DNA from: Theristus sp. LFF4_11
Taxonomy: Eukaryota; Nematoda; Chromadorea; Monhysterida; Xyalidae
Assembly (NCBI GenBank): GCA_030248135.1
Contig: JASANC010005474.1
Location: forward strand, 102,062 to 166,061
Reading direction: 5' to 3'
DNA: 64,000 nt
Positions 55,791 through 64,000 of the stretch are shown here, in pieces. The notes under the pieces are model-generated. The model was given only the letters and a program-made list of their open reading frames with translations, was not told the origin of the DNA and did no database searches. The position numbers were made by a program, and so were the translations under genes. Every line of letters starts with the position of its first letter. Within the stretch, counting starts at the first letter, position 1.

Positions 55791-58525
55791 AAGGCATGCC
55801 ATTTTACCACCACTATAAATGGTATCAAGACCAAAATTGGCACTTTTTAACTTTATTATCGTGTATTTTTTATGAAAAAAAATCTTCTGCAGCTTCAATA
55901 ACTTGGCACTAATTTAGTCTTGTCAAGTCTTTCACCAAAACAAAACCATGAAAACCCTGATAGACACATTGCAAATGTTTGCTTACATTTATACAAACCA
56001 GTTACGCTTATGCAAACAGAGAAACCCAGTAAAAAAGGTTACAACAACCCAGCTGTTTCAATTCAATCGACCGAAACCAAAACGAGAGGACATTAAAAAC
56101 ACAATTTTGAGCGCCGAAAATAAACAATCGCACGTTTCTGTTTCAGATAGACGAATAAAGGTTTTGATTTTTAGTAGCACAGAAGGCTGTAGAAACAGAA
56201 AATGACGCAGGATAGCCAGAAAAAGGATAGTTTTTTGTCAATAATAAAATCGCAAAGCAGCAGAGAGTATTATGAAGCCATGGTGTCATACTATCTATTT
56301 ATACAAAAAGTCAACTTTTCTGACTGGGGTGAGTTCGATTTGAAATTGAAAAGGATATCGAATTGTCGGTTTTCGCTTTTTTCTGGGAGTCGACCGCCAG
56401 ATATACATACACTGTAGTTCTTTATAGCCGCAGTGAACCAACCATGCGCGTTTTGATGTTCCATAGTTCCAGACACACAACGACGGCTCGATAGAATGGA
56501 AAACCTCCAAATTGTTTGAAAGCGCCTTGCTGTCTCTCTTGTGTTGTTCAACCATTGCGTTTCAAACATCATTTGGAGTATGGATATGTGAGATCAATTG
56601 AAACTTATGATTGTAAAAGATTTATGGCAGTTCACTAGAATCTTCAAACTTTTTTTTGTTAATCGAAATTCGATTTGCACGCTGTGAAACTTTCACAATG
56701 ATTGAGTAAACGTTTCGAACAAGACCGCCGGGAACCGAGTTGGCATTTTGAAGCAAGCTGCCAGATATTGCGCGAAAAACGCGCGCGCATGTATGCCATG
56801 CGTGGCGTGGCGCACATGCACATTGCTATTCATAGCTGGCACTTGTACACATGTACTATGTCCAGAGCAAACTCTATAAGCCGTTGGAAAGCTTTCGTGT
56901 GTGCGCCTAAAGCACACGCATCTCTGTTCTCTGTTCATAGCTGTTGGCTACGTAGCTACTAATACATACATACATACATACATACATACATGCGGTTTTG
57001 GAAACATTTAGGAATTTGTAAACTTTGGGTTTCGCCTGTGATGCTTCACAAAACTGGTCAATAACAATAAAATGTCCACCAGTTTCGTACCGCAGCACCA
57101 CGACACGAATAAGCTCATGGCAGTTTTTTTCAAATGCGGCGCGCACGAAGAAGCAAGTCGACCTGAATGATTCACCGGTTGCCCAGATCGAAATAACTCA
57201 GCACCAAAATATTTCTGCCAGTGCACATGGAACCAAAGCACAGGCCATTCCATTCCATCCTTGATGTGGCTTGTGGTTGTGCTCTTGCGAACACGGCTTC
57301 CATTGGAAGACACAGACCTGCTTGCGAGGCAACATTCGCTGCAGCAACAATGCTGTGCGGTATTGATAACAATCTTTATTTTTGTCATCTTTTGGATAAG
57401 CTTACAAGAAACGTTTCATTTTTTGTCACAAAGAAACAAGTAAAACTTATGCAACGAGCGAGTTCCGGGGAAATATGTGGTACATGGCACATGCCGCTCT
57501 TCATGAAAAGCCTCAGCCGCTTTTTTGCCATGTCAAAATTTGCGTGTGGCTTGGCTAGACAAATCGTAACTTGACTTTTTCTGCCATTTTTTTTTAAATT
57601 TTGGAATGGAATAAATTTTGGAATTTTGGCATGGAAGAAAATATAGCTCGGATTTTGACAGTGTTGTTTAGCGCGGTGAATCCAAAGGTACGGTGCGTGG
57701 ATGACGTTCGCACAAACTACGGTAGTTTCGAGTCATCGCGAGTCGCGATGTGTCTGTTCATTCATGCATGTTGGCGTTGAAACACTGCACACAGAATCAA
57801 TTTTTTCCCGGTGCGCAAGCTGATTTCCCGTGCGAACGAGCGACAAGCGAAAAGCAGCGCGGGCAGCTGCTGACGGAGTTTGGGAAGGTCGTGTCGAAAA
57901 GTTTGTTTTTAGCGCGTTGTCCATAACAAACACATCATAAAACAAAAAAGTGACATGGAATGTACTGTATGCCACATATTGATAACGCAGTGGAAATGAA
58001 AAGCGGGTCGTTTTCGTCTCTTTTAGGTTCATGTGCTAGCGCTGAGAACCACCAGACCACGCCGGGCTCGAAAGGCTCGAACAAGCAGAGCGGCAGCAAT
58101 ATTTTGCATGCATGTATGGTGTCGTGCGCCGGGTGTATTTCGAGAATTTTCTGTTTCTGGCACATTTGGTATCTCAGAAAAGAATGTCGTTGGAAACGAA
58201 GGGATGTGACTTTCTTTTTTTGACTTTTTTCCGGTTCCGGGTTTTTGACTTTTTACCATGATGACAATAAAAGCATTAAATACAGAAAAGAGAAATGCAA
58301 AGAACGATACACCAAGAAAAATATGAAAAATAGAAACGCAAAATCAGAATCAAACAACGCGAGTTGAAATTGAAAAATAGATATTGAAAATGTCATTGCA
58401 TGATGAAAACGAACGGTGATTTTAGCCGATGTTTTAGCCAGAGCTAACCCAGAAAAGCATGCAGAACGCCGTCAAGCAGCGTGCCCAACCCATCTCTTTT
58501 TTCTCTGTCATTAAGTGCCTATACA

Positions 58526-58596
58526 CCCCTCGGCGGGGCTCGACTCCCGAACGCACAGACAAGACGCTCTAACACGCTACCACCAAGGCCACGAAC
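58526..58596 (-). other. tRNA-like sequence (SINE-head candidate)
   Basis: The minus strand reads GGTGGTAGCGTGTTAGAGCG (A-box-like), then GGGAGTCGAGCCCC (B-box-like), about 20 nt apart. It does not fold as a standard tRNA. Confidence 0.45.
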
Positions 58597-58730
58597 GGTG
58601 ACAAATATGATGATTGTGTTTTGAAGACACCTTAGCAACCGTTGATTGCTGTTGATTTGGTCATTCAGTCAATCGATCAACCATAGGAATTTTGAACTTA
58701 ATGAAAAAACATGAAGTTTTTCAAATTATA

Positions 58731-59269
58731 CAGTATGGCCGAATAAGTCAGGCAGTTCTTGTATTCTCCATCAAGGCGGGATCAGTCGTAAACGAGGAGT
58801 TTGACTTTTTCAAGATAGCCAAGATAATTTCAAATCGTGTGTGCAAGTAAAAAAGAATGAACATAATCAATAAGATTAAAAAACACGTCAAATTTGACAC
58901 GCAGTTGGGTTTCTGAAAATCTGTTATTATTACAGTATGGCCGAATAAATGAGGCAGTCCATCAAGGCGGGATCAGCCGCAGACTAGGAGTCGTCTTTTT
59001 CAAAAAAGCCAACATAATTCCCAATCGTGTGTATAATACAAGGGATAAAGAATGAACAGAATAGCGCGGATAATCCATTAGTTTAAAAAAAACACGCGTC
59101 AAATTTGGCACACTATTCAGTTTCTGAACGTCTTTTTTCTTTCATTCAAAATTCGCGCGCTCCTTGCACCCTGAAAAAAGCTGCCATGTTTAACCGGCCA
59201 TACCGTAATTCAAATTTAGCGCGCTCCTTGCACCTTGAAAAAAACTGCCATGTTTACTCGGCCATTCCG
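58731..59269. mobile_element. MITE inserted into a copy of itself (CAGTATGGCCGAATAA family)
   Basis: Left ends at 58731 and 58933 both begin CAGTATGGCCGAATAA after TA. Right ends at about 59205 (GGCCATACCG) and 59269 (GGCCATTCCG) are both followed by TA. The order left-left-right-right shows one copy of about 270 bp inserted at an internal TA of the other. Confidence 0.85.
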
Positions 59270-59517
59270 TACATCCAACAGTAATGTCTGACAAAAACAT
59301 ACCAGAAAACAACATTTTTGCATTTTTTGAGTAGGAGATATTGTGTATTGTATTTTGGCACTGAGAAACCAAAGGGTTACTCAATAAACCGTTGAGTAGC
59401 TTTTGATATACTCGAATACTCGAAGTCTGAATGATCTCATGAGTCAATCGAGTAACAAAAAGTTGCTCAACAACTTGTCAAACAAACTTATCAAGCAAAT
59501 GATATTTCAAACAGCGT

Positions 59518-59801
59518 TCATTCACTCAATATCAGATCACATTCCCGCCTCGCCCGTTCATCCCAATCCTTCACCAGTTCGTAAGCGGCTTCTTGTGGTA
59601 CCCGTGAGTCGCCCAAGTAAGCAGCATGACTGCGCACAAAGTCACGCATCGATTTCGCCGTGGTCGCTTCAGCGCCAGTCGCTCGGAGTTTCGCGAAATC
59701 CACAAACGCCTGCAGTTTTCCGTGTTCGATTTCGTTCAGTTTCGTGTCGCGCAGTCTTTCCGCCAGCCAGTTCGTCAGAAGCGTGTGCAGGCCAGTCGTA
59801 C
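59518..59801 (-). CDS. GCLC: GCLC terminal exon
   Basis: Acceptor TTTGCAG, encodes TGLHTLLTNWLAERLRDTK, then EHGKLQAFVDFAKLRATGAE, and ends in a stop at 59518. The pattern follows the C-terminal helices of GCLC. Confidence 0.93.
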
Positions 59802-61849
59802 CTGCAAAGGGTGCACGGTGAAAACAACAACAACAACTGTTCAACGCAGCGTTTCACACAACAAAAAAACGCAATGTTCTGCGTGACGTTTCACGAAACG
59901 TTTCACACAATGTTCAACGCAGCGTTTCACACAACGTTTCGTGCATATACAGTAGCGCTTCACGCAACGTTTAAAACGCAATGTTCCGCGTGACGTTTCA
60001 CGAAACGTTTCACACAATGTTCAACGCAACGTTTCACACAATGTTCAACGCAACGTTTCACACAACGTTTCACACTAATGTTCAGCGCAACGTTTCACAC
60101 AATGTTCAACGCAACGTTTCACACAACGTTTCACGCAACGTTTCACACAACGTTTCACGCAACGTTTCTTACAACCGCTGAACATCTGTTCAGTTCTTTG
60201 TTGTGCGTTTCAGTGAACGTACCGTGTTCGACGGAGCCACAGAAGATCTCGGCAGGCGTCAGTTGAACGAAATCGCTCGTCAGCCACTGCTTGCTGGTCA
60301 CATTCTCGTCAGCAACCCGATGACTCCGACGCCACCAAAATCGCTCCGTCAAAACCGCGTCACGTTTCACAGCACGCCGCATGTTCTCGAAGACCTGGCG
60401 CAGGTTCAGAGAAGAATAAAAAACGGACGAGAAAAAGTGAATGAATGCAATGGATACTACTGCTGCCGACGTCTGAAACGGCTACAAACACATCATGCTT
60501 TATAATAAACATGCTAAGTAGCCGTTTTAGCTGGCCGCTTTTAAGTAGCCCTGTTTTGGTTTATTTTTCTGCGAGAAGGACGTGTGTTTACACCAGTTTT
60601 GACATGCATTTATTCCAATTCGTGGTTTGTTCACCATCGTAATCGGCATTATCGCGTGTAGACGACGTTCGAACATCAATCGACTGATCAGAAAGACGAG
60701 CACGGCGAACGCCGCGTTCGCGCGGGTGGTCGGTTGAATTTCGCACGGTCGAAACTCGACCTTCCAGCCGCTGCGACCGTCAGACGGCGGCAGATGCAGA
60801 CGAACGGTGCGCCAGTGGAACAGGTGCAGATTCTGAAAGAGTTCGGTGCACACTGATTCGGGTCCTTTTGCACTGAGAACGTTGGGTGCGGAACAATAGT
60901 GTCACCGGAGCGCTTATAAATGCTGTGCTGTCTTGGAAACAAGGCTGATGATTATAAAAAACAGTCTGTGTCTCGCCATAAGAAGGCCCCGGTGCAATAG
61001 CAATCAGCCGAAGGAGCAAAAAAAATCCGTGATGCGTACGTTTGTGCAGCCCTATGCAAACCTCAAAGTCTTCGTCGGTCAGGTGGTCGTCGAGGCCAAC
61101 GCGTTCCTTGTAGACTTGCAGCGGCTCACGGATGAAAAGATGGGCGATCTCGCGGGCAAGTTGCGCTGGCACGTCATCTGGCGAAACAATGGCACAGGGG
61201 AAGTAAAACTGCATTGTGTCGAAACGACATTGGAAGAAAAATACAAACGGGTAAAATTAACATTGGATACTTCGTTCGGTGAAATTGTGGTGAGTAAAAC
61301 GACATTGTGGAAATGACATTGGGTAAAACGAAGTTAGTCAAAATTTCATGGGTAACAATTACATTGGGAAAATCTTCGGAGTAAAACCACAAAACCACCG
61401 GTAAAATTATATCGAGTGAAAAAGATGGATTTTGGAGGGAACACACCCAGCTAGCGAATTTTTTGACTGTGAAATCCTAGTGTCATGAAACATCCTGATT
61501 GTACCATTTGATCAGCCAATAAGCATAAACCAACAAAAAATAAACATTTTGTTTAGTAACCAGTAGCCAATCAGCACTCAGACCAATGCAACAAAATGTT
61601 TGACGTTTCTTTTCTTTCCTCTGTTTTCAATGATTTGCTTTTCTCAGTCGGTGTGGGTAAAAATAAGTCAACCTTTCAACAGTTGATTGTACGCCTCCAG
61701 ATCATACGGCACCGGAGCGTTGTTGTATTTTTGAAAGATCGGTGTGTTGTAAGAATCAACCGATTCAAATCGGCTTGTCGGAATGTGACAGTGGCCGGAC
61801 AACGGGCTCACGTTGAAGTTTCGCTCGTCTTCCGTTCGATCGTCGAGGC
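59518..61849 (-). CDS. GCLC: Glutamate-cysteine ligase catalytic subunit, C-terminal half (five exons)
   Basis: GCLC joins glutamate to cysteine with ATP, the first and rate-limiting step of glutathione synthesis in the cytosol. Five minus-strand exons join in phase and give about 316 residues that match the second half of animal GCLC (about 637 residues in human). They read LDDRTEDERNF; SRFESVDSY; REIAHLFIREPLQVYKERVG (human AHLFIRDPLTLFEE); FHWRTVRLHLPPSDGRSGWK; VEFRPCEIQPT (human VEFRPMEVQLT); ENMRRAVKRDAV (human ENMKVAQKRDAV); and a C-terminal helical tail ending LILSE with TAA. The 5' half, with much of the active site, is not found between 61.85 kb and the window end, where a plus-strand channel gene begins. 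Donors GTTGAC and GTTTGC are weak. Confidence 0.95.
59860..60180. repeat. Minisatellite CACGCAACGTTTCACACAACGTTT in the last GCLC intron
   Basis: Some twenty units of 11-12 bp (AACGTTTCACR, ATGTTCAACGC) fill most of the 421-bp intron. Confidence 0.9.
60223..60394 (-). CDS. GCLC: GCLC exon (ENMRRAVKRDAV)
   Basis: Encodes VFENMRRAVKRDAVLTERFW, then LTPAEIFCGSVEH. Donor GTACGT, phase 1 out. Relative to human GCLC the loop after KRDAVL differs strongly. Confidence 0.93.
60635..60832 (-). CDS. GCLC: GCLC exon (VEFRP)
   Basis: 66 codons from NLHLFHWRTVRLHLPPSDG through VEFRPCEIQP to RRLHAIMPITM, between CTTTCAG and GTGAAC. Confidence 0.95.
61062..61177 (-). CDS. GCLC: GCLC exon (AHLFIREPL)
   Basis: Encodes DDVPAQLAREIAHLFIREPL, then VYKERVGLDDHLTDEDFE. 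Acceptor CGCCAG, donor GTTTGC, phase 1 in and phase 0 out. Confidence 0.95.
61205..61400. repeat. Degenerate GACATTGGGTAAAACGA repeat in a GCLC intron
   Basis: At least six imperfect units of ACATTG or ATTGGGTAAAA occur between two GCLC exons. Confidence 0.6.
61673..61849 (-). CDS. GCLC: GCLC exon (first in window)
   Basis: Acceptor ATCAG, encodes LDDRTEDERNF through SRFESVDSYNTPIFQKYNNA and AYNQLLK, donor GTTGAC. It enters in phase 1, so at least one upstream exon must exist. Confidence 0.92.
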
Positions 61850-62630
61850 CTGATGAAAAAATCACGTTTTTTCTTCCGTTAAATTCAACTAATAGTATTC
61901 CAAATTTTCAACTCTAAACACCTCAGCACACGCCAGTGAGAGCCATTTGAAATTGGAACCTTTTTTGGCCCACCCTGTATGTTGTATTGGTCGTGCCAGT
62001 GTGGTTTCCAGCAAGGTCACTCAGGTGTGAGGCAAACGTTTCTCATATTCATGCAATATTCATATTGTTATCACGTTTGGAAAAACGCATCTCGTCCAAT
62101 TCAAAAACATGTCCGGTGACAAACTTTTGAATTAGCAATCACCAGGCAACCAATGAAGCGCTGCGACTACCAACGCTATTTGGAATTTCGGATGCCCGCG
62201 GTCCCCGCGCAGATTCCCGCTGTGCATTCGAATTCACTCTTGAAATAATGTCCCGTTTTTTACAGCTATTTTTAAAATCATAACAACATGCTTTACTGTC
62301 ATCTATTGTCATCTATCAACATTTATTGTCATCGTGTGTAAAGTTCACGGAAATTCATTGCAACCGCAAACCGCACAGTGACTCTGCAAATCTCTTCTAA
62401 ATTAGCAATACTAGCAAAACAAGCTGTCAAAACCGCACATAATTTCAATTGAAATTGTAATTGTATTGTATTTTCGGGTTGCTTGTGACGTTGTTACCAT
62501 TTTCATAAAAAGCGTCCTGAAAGCATGTCCACTGGTTGGCTTTCAGTAGTCAATCGCTTTCAAAACGGAAGCGTAAGCACAAGCGCGCGACCAGTGAAAT
62601 AATCAAACTTGCGGGTGATCGAAAAAGCAT
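61850..62630. other. Region between the GCLC exon and the DEG/ENaC start
   Basis: No coding exon supported. It should hold the channel promoter, though no clear TATA box is seen near 62600. An isolated CCACCCTGTA at 61971-61980 resembles a MITE end. Confidence 0.5.
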
Positions 62631-62795
62631 ATGAGCGATTCAAAGTCAACGGCGACGGCTGTCTGGGTCGACTACACCGACCAGACGAGCATCCATGGGC
62701 CGAACGAGCTGCGTAACGCGACGCGTCGGCTGCGGCCGATTTGGCTCGTGATTCTGCTGTTGGTGACGGCGTTCATGGTCTACGAGATTTATTCG
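62631..62795 (+). CDS. DEG/ENaC exon 1 (HG motif and TM1)
   Basis: 55 codons from ATG to ...YEIYS, donor GTAATA, phase 0. Contains IHG and a 20-residue hydrophobic helix. Confidence 0.88.
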
Positions 62796-63464
62796 GTAAT
62801 AATGCAAGGTTTCTTAATGAGCGATTTCAAAAGTAAGTATTACTTTTGTGTTAATAATGATAAATATTTGTCAAATAAGTATTTTCCATTCATTTTCACG
62901 TGTCTTCGGCGGCTTTCGAACAAACACAGTGGCGCCATTGAAAAGCAGATTGACATGAAACTGCGCTCTTTCGAGGACTGCTTGCTCTAGGTGGTCGTCA
63001 GTTTCATCGGTTCGCCGGTGGTGACCGAGATCAACCTGGTCGCCAACATCAGCCTGAGCTTCCCGCAGGTGCAGATCTGTCTCGCGAACCCGGTGGACCG
63101 GCGCCGCGTCCGTCGGCTGCGCGTGTTCCCAGAGCTGATCACGAACATGATGACGTCGCGCAACGATCCGACGTTGAACTTTTTCCGCGGCGACATTGAA
63201 CTGTCGAACGCGTTCACGGATGTGCACGACGAAATTGTGTTCACCGCGGTGAGCGCGTATGGGAGACACGCTTGCATTTCGTGTTACCGTATCTTTTGTT
63301 GTTTTTTTTACAAACTGGACACACACACACAAACACACACCGAACACCGTGTTCACAGAAAACATGGGCTGAAGTTGAAGCGTATCATCGCGAAGCATGG
63401 CGACTGAACAACGCGACGGCCATCCGTCACGGTTACTCGTATCCTAATGCCTCTTCATATTTGG
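62631..63464 (+). CDS. DEG/ENaC (amiloride-sensitive sodium channel family) subunit, N-terminal exons; continues right
   Basis: DEG/ENaC subunits form trimeric, sodium-selective channels with two membrane helices and a large Cys-rich ectodomain. Exon 1 (62631-62795) starts MSDSKSTATAVWVDYTDQTS, then IHGPNEL (the family HG gating motif) and a membrane helix RPIWLVILLLVTAFMVYEIY. Exon 2 (62991-63248) reads VVVSFIGSPVVTEI, then LSFPQVQICLANPVDRRRV, matching the P-V-T-E...FP-V-T-I-C-N-x-NP signature after TM1. Exon 3 starts at 63359 with KTWAEVEAYHREAWRLNNA and ends at GTACGC (63464) or further right. The ICLANP variant replaces the usual ICNxNP. The rest of the ectodomain and TM2 lie beyond the window. 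It is transcribed opposite to GCLC. Confidence 0.9.
62991..63248 (+). CDS. DEG/ENaC exon 2 (post-TM1 signature)
   Basis: Acceptor GCTCTAG, donor GTGAGC, 86 codons. Encodes SPVVTEINLVA and FPQVQICLANP. Confidence 0.92.
63359..63464 (+). CDS. DEG/ENaC exon 3 (3' end uncertain)
   Basis: Acceptor GTTCACAG, phase 0, encodes KTWAEVEAYHREAWRLNNAT, then HGYSYPNASSYL. Donor GTACGC is plausible. The frame stays open to about 63500, where a MITE begins. Confidence 0.75.
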
Positions 63465-63503
63465 GTACGCTGCACAAAATGTACGGTCCCCATCTGGCTA
63501 ATA

Positions 63504-63812
63504 CAGGGTGGGCCAAAAAAGTATACGGTTTCAAACGGCTCTCACTAGCGTGTGTTGAGGTTGAGACATTTTGAACAAAAATTTTCAGCGCTGATAAAAC
63601 TTGTTTTGCGTGAAAAAGTCGAGTTTTCAAACATTACGCTGGAATTTTTATGGCAAATTTGTTTGGTGCAGTCAAGTAAATTTATTTTTACACCGTAATG
63701 TTTGAAAAATCGACTTTTCACGCAAAAATAAGTTTTTTTACCGCTGAAAATTTTAGCTCAAAAGGTCTTGCGACACGCTACTTTTTTTGGTTTACTTTTT
63801 TGGTCCACCCTG
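63504..63812. mobile_element. 309-bp mariner-type MITE inside the DEG/ENaC gene
   Basis: CAGGGTGGGCCAAAAAAGTA at the left is mirrored by TACTTTTTTGGTCCACCCTG. The arms extend for more than 100 bp (AAACATTACG/CGTAATGTTT). TA precedes the left end; CA follows the right. Confidence 0.88.
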
Positions 63813-63828
63813 CATACATAACCAGCTG

Positions 63829-63947
63829 ATTGGTTGATTGCACACACGTGCAGTTGATTCATGCATTCTGTGTAGGCAAACTCCGTCTTCACAGAAATCC
63901 CTGCATAAAATTCATGCATCAACTGCACGTGTGTGCAGCCAACCAAT
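63829..63947. repeat. Palindrome with GCACACACGTGCAGTTGAT arms
   Basis: ATTGGTTGATTGCACACACG...GATTCATGCAT is mirrored by ATGCATCAACTGCACGTGTG...CCAACCAAT, 119 bp in all, next to the MITE. Confidence 0.85.
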
Positions 63948-64000
63948 CCGACAGATGTACATATTATCCAGATCAACTGTATTAGTGCTGTACAATGTAT

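Larger units (their letters stand above)
52034..59517. other. Spacer between the LTR element and GCLC
   Basis: No gene supported on either strand. It holds four or more MITEs or foldbacks, a (CATA)n run at 56962-56992 and a tRNA-like sequence near 58.55 kb. Confidence 0.55.

Noticed and set aside
56907..57388. Minus-strand frames with protein-like fragments (ETGGHFIVIDQFCEASQAK)
   Set aside because: The fragments lie in different frames without usable splice sites; at best a decayed gene.

Overview
The window is nuclear DNA from an animal. Exons carry GC-rich, CpG-tolerant third codon positions and are bounded by GT-AG introns up to about 8 kb long. The introns and spacers are AT-rich and full of terminal-inverted-repeat miniature elements (MITEs), foldbacks and microsatellites. 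The three recognisable genes (UNC-13, a glutamate-cysteine ligase catalytic subunit, a DEG/ENaC channel) and the CpG-rich coding style suggest an invertebrate, probably a protostome. The species cannot be named from this sequence alone.

Layout. (1) From about 36.0 kb leftwards to 1.9 kb, on the minus strand, lies the N-terminal half of a very long unc-13/Munc13 gene. I could reconstruct about 25 exons. They run from a start codon at 35957, through the N-terminal C2A domain (35.5-33.2 kb) and a long low-complexity linker (poly-Q, N, T, A, H and acidic blocks), to the conserved segment just before the C1 domain (1882-1998). C1, C2B, MUN and C2C would lie left of base 1. A 1054-bp exon at 24212-25265 has its own ATG, no usable acceptor, and a donor of the same phase as the C2A branch. 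It looks like an alternative first exon for an isoform without C2A. (2) 36-42.2 kb is a repeat-bearing spacer with no gene I can support. (3) 42177-52033 is a 9.86-kb LTR element with 815-bp LTRs (no difference seen), TGTAGTG...CACTACA ends and a 4-bp CATA target duplication. It has no recognisable gag, protease, RT or integrase. Instead it carries one sense ORF of 1356 codons, rich in Lys/Ala/Ser/Thr repeats, that starts inside the 5' LTR and reads through the primer-binding site. On the opposite strand it carries a compact three-exon spliced ORF of 104 codons. This is the most unusual object in the window. (4) 52-59.5 kb is spacer with several nested MITEs. (5) 59518-61849 (minus) holds the last five exons of GCLC. 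(6) 62631 onward (plus) is the start of a DEG/ENaC channel subunit. Because the 5' half of GCLC is not between 61.85 and 64 kb, the channel gene must be nested antisense in a GCLC intron, or GCLC is truncated here.

The three host genes do not form a pathway: vesicle priming at synapses, glutathione synthesis and a sodium channel. What connects the window is its repeat ecology. Elements of several TIR families sit in introns and spacers, several are flanked by TA dinucleotides, one is inserted inside another copy of its own family, and a TGA-flanked 904-bp element has 109-bp arms that I read as identical.
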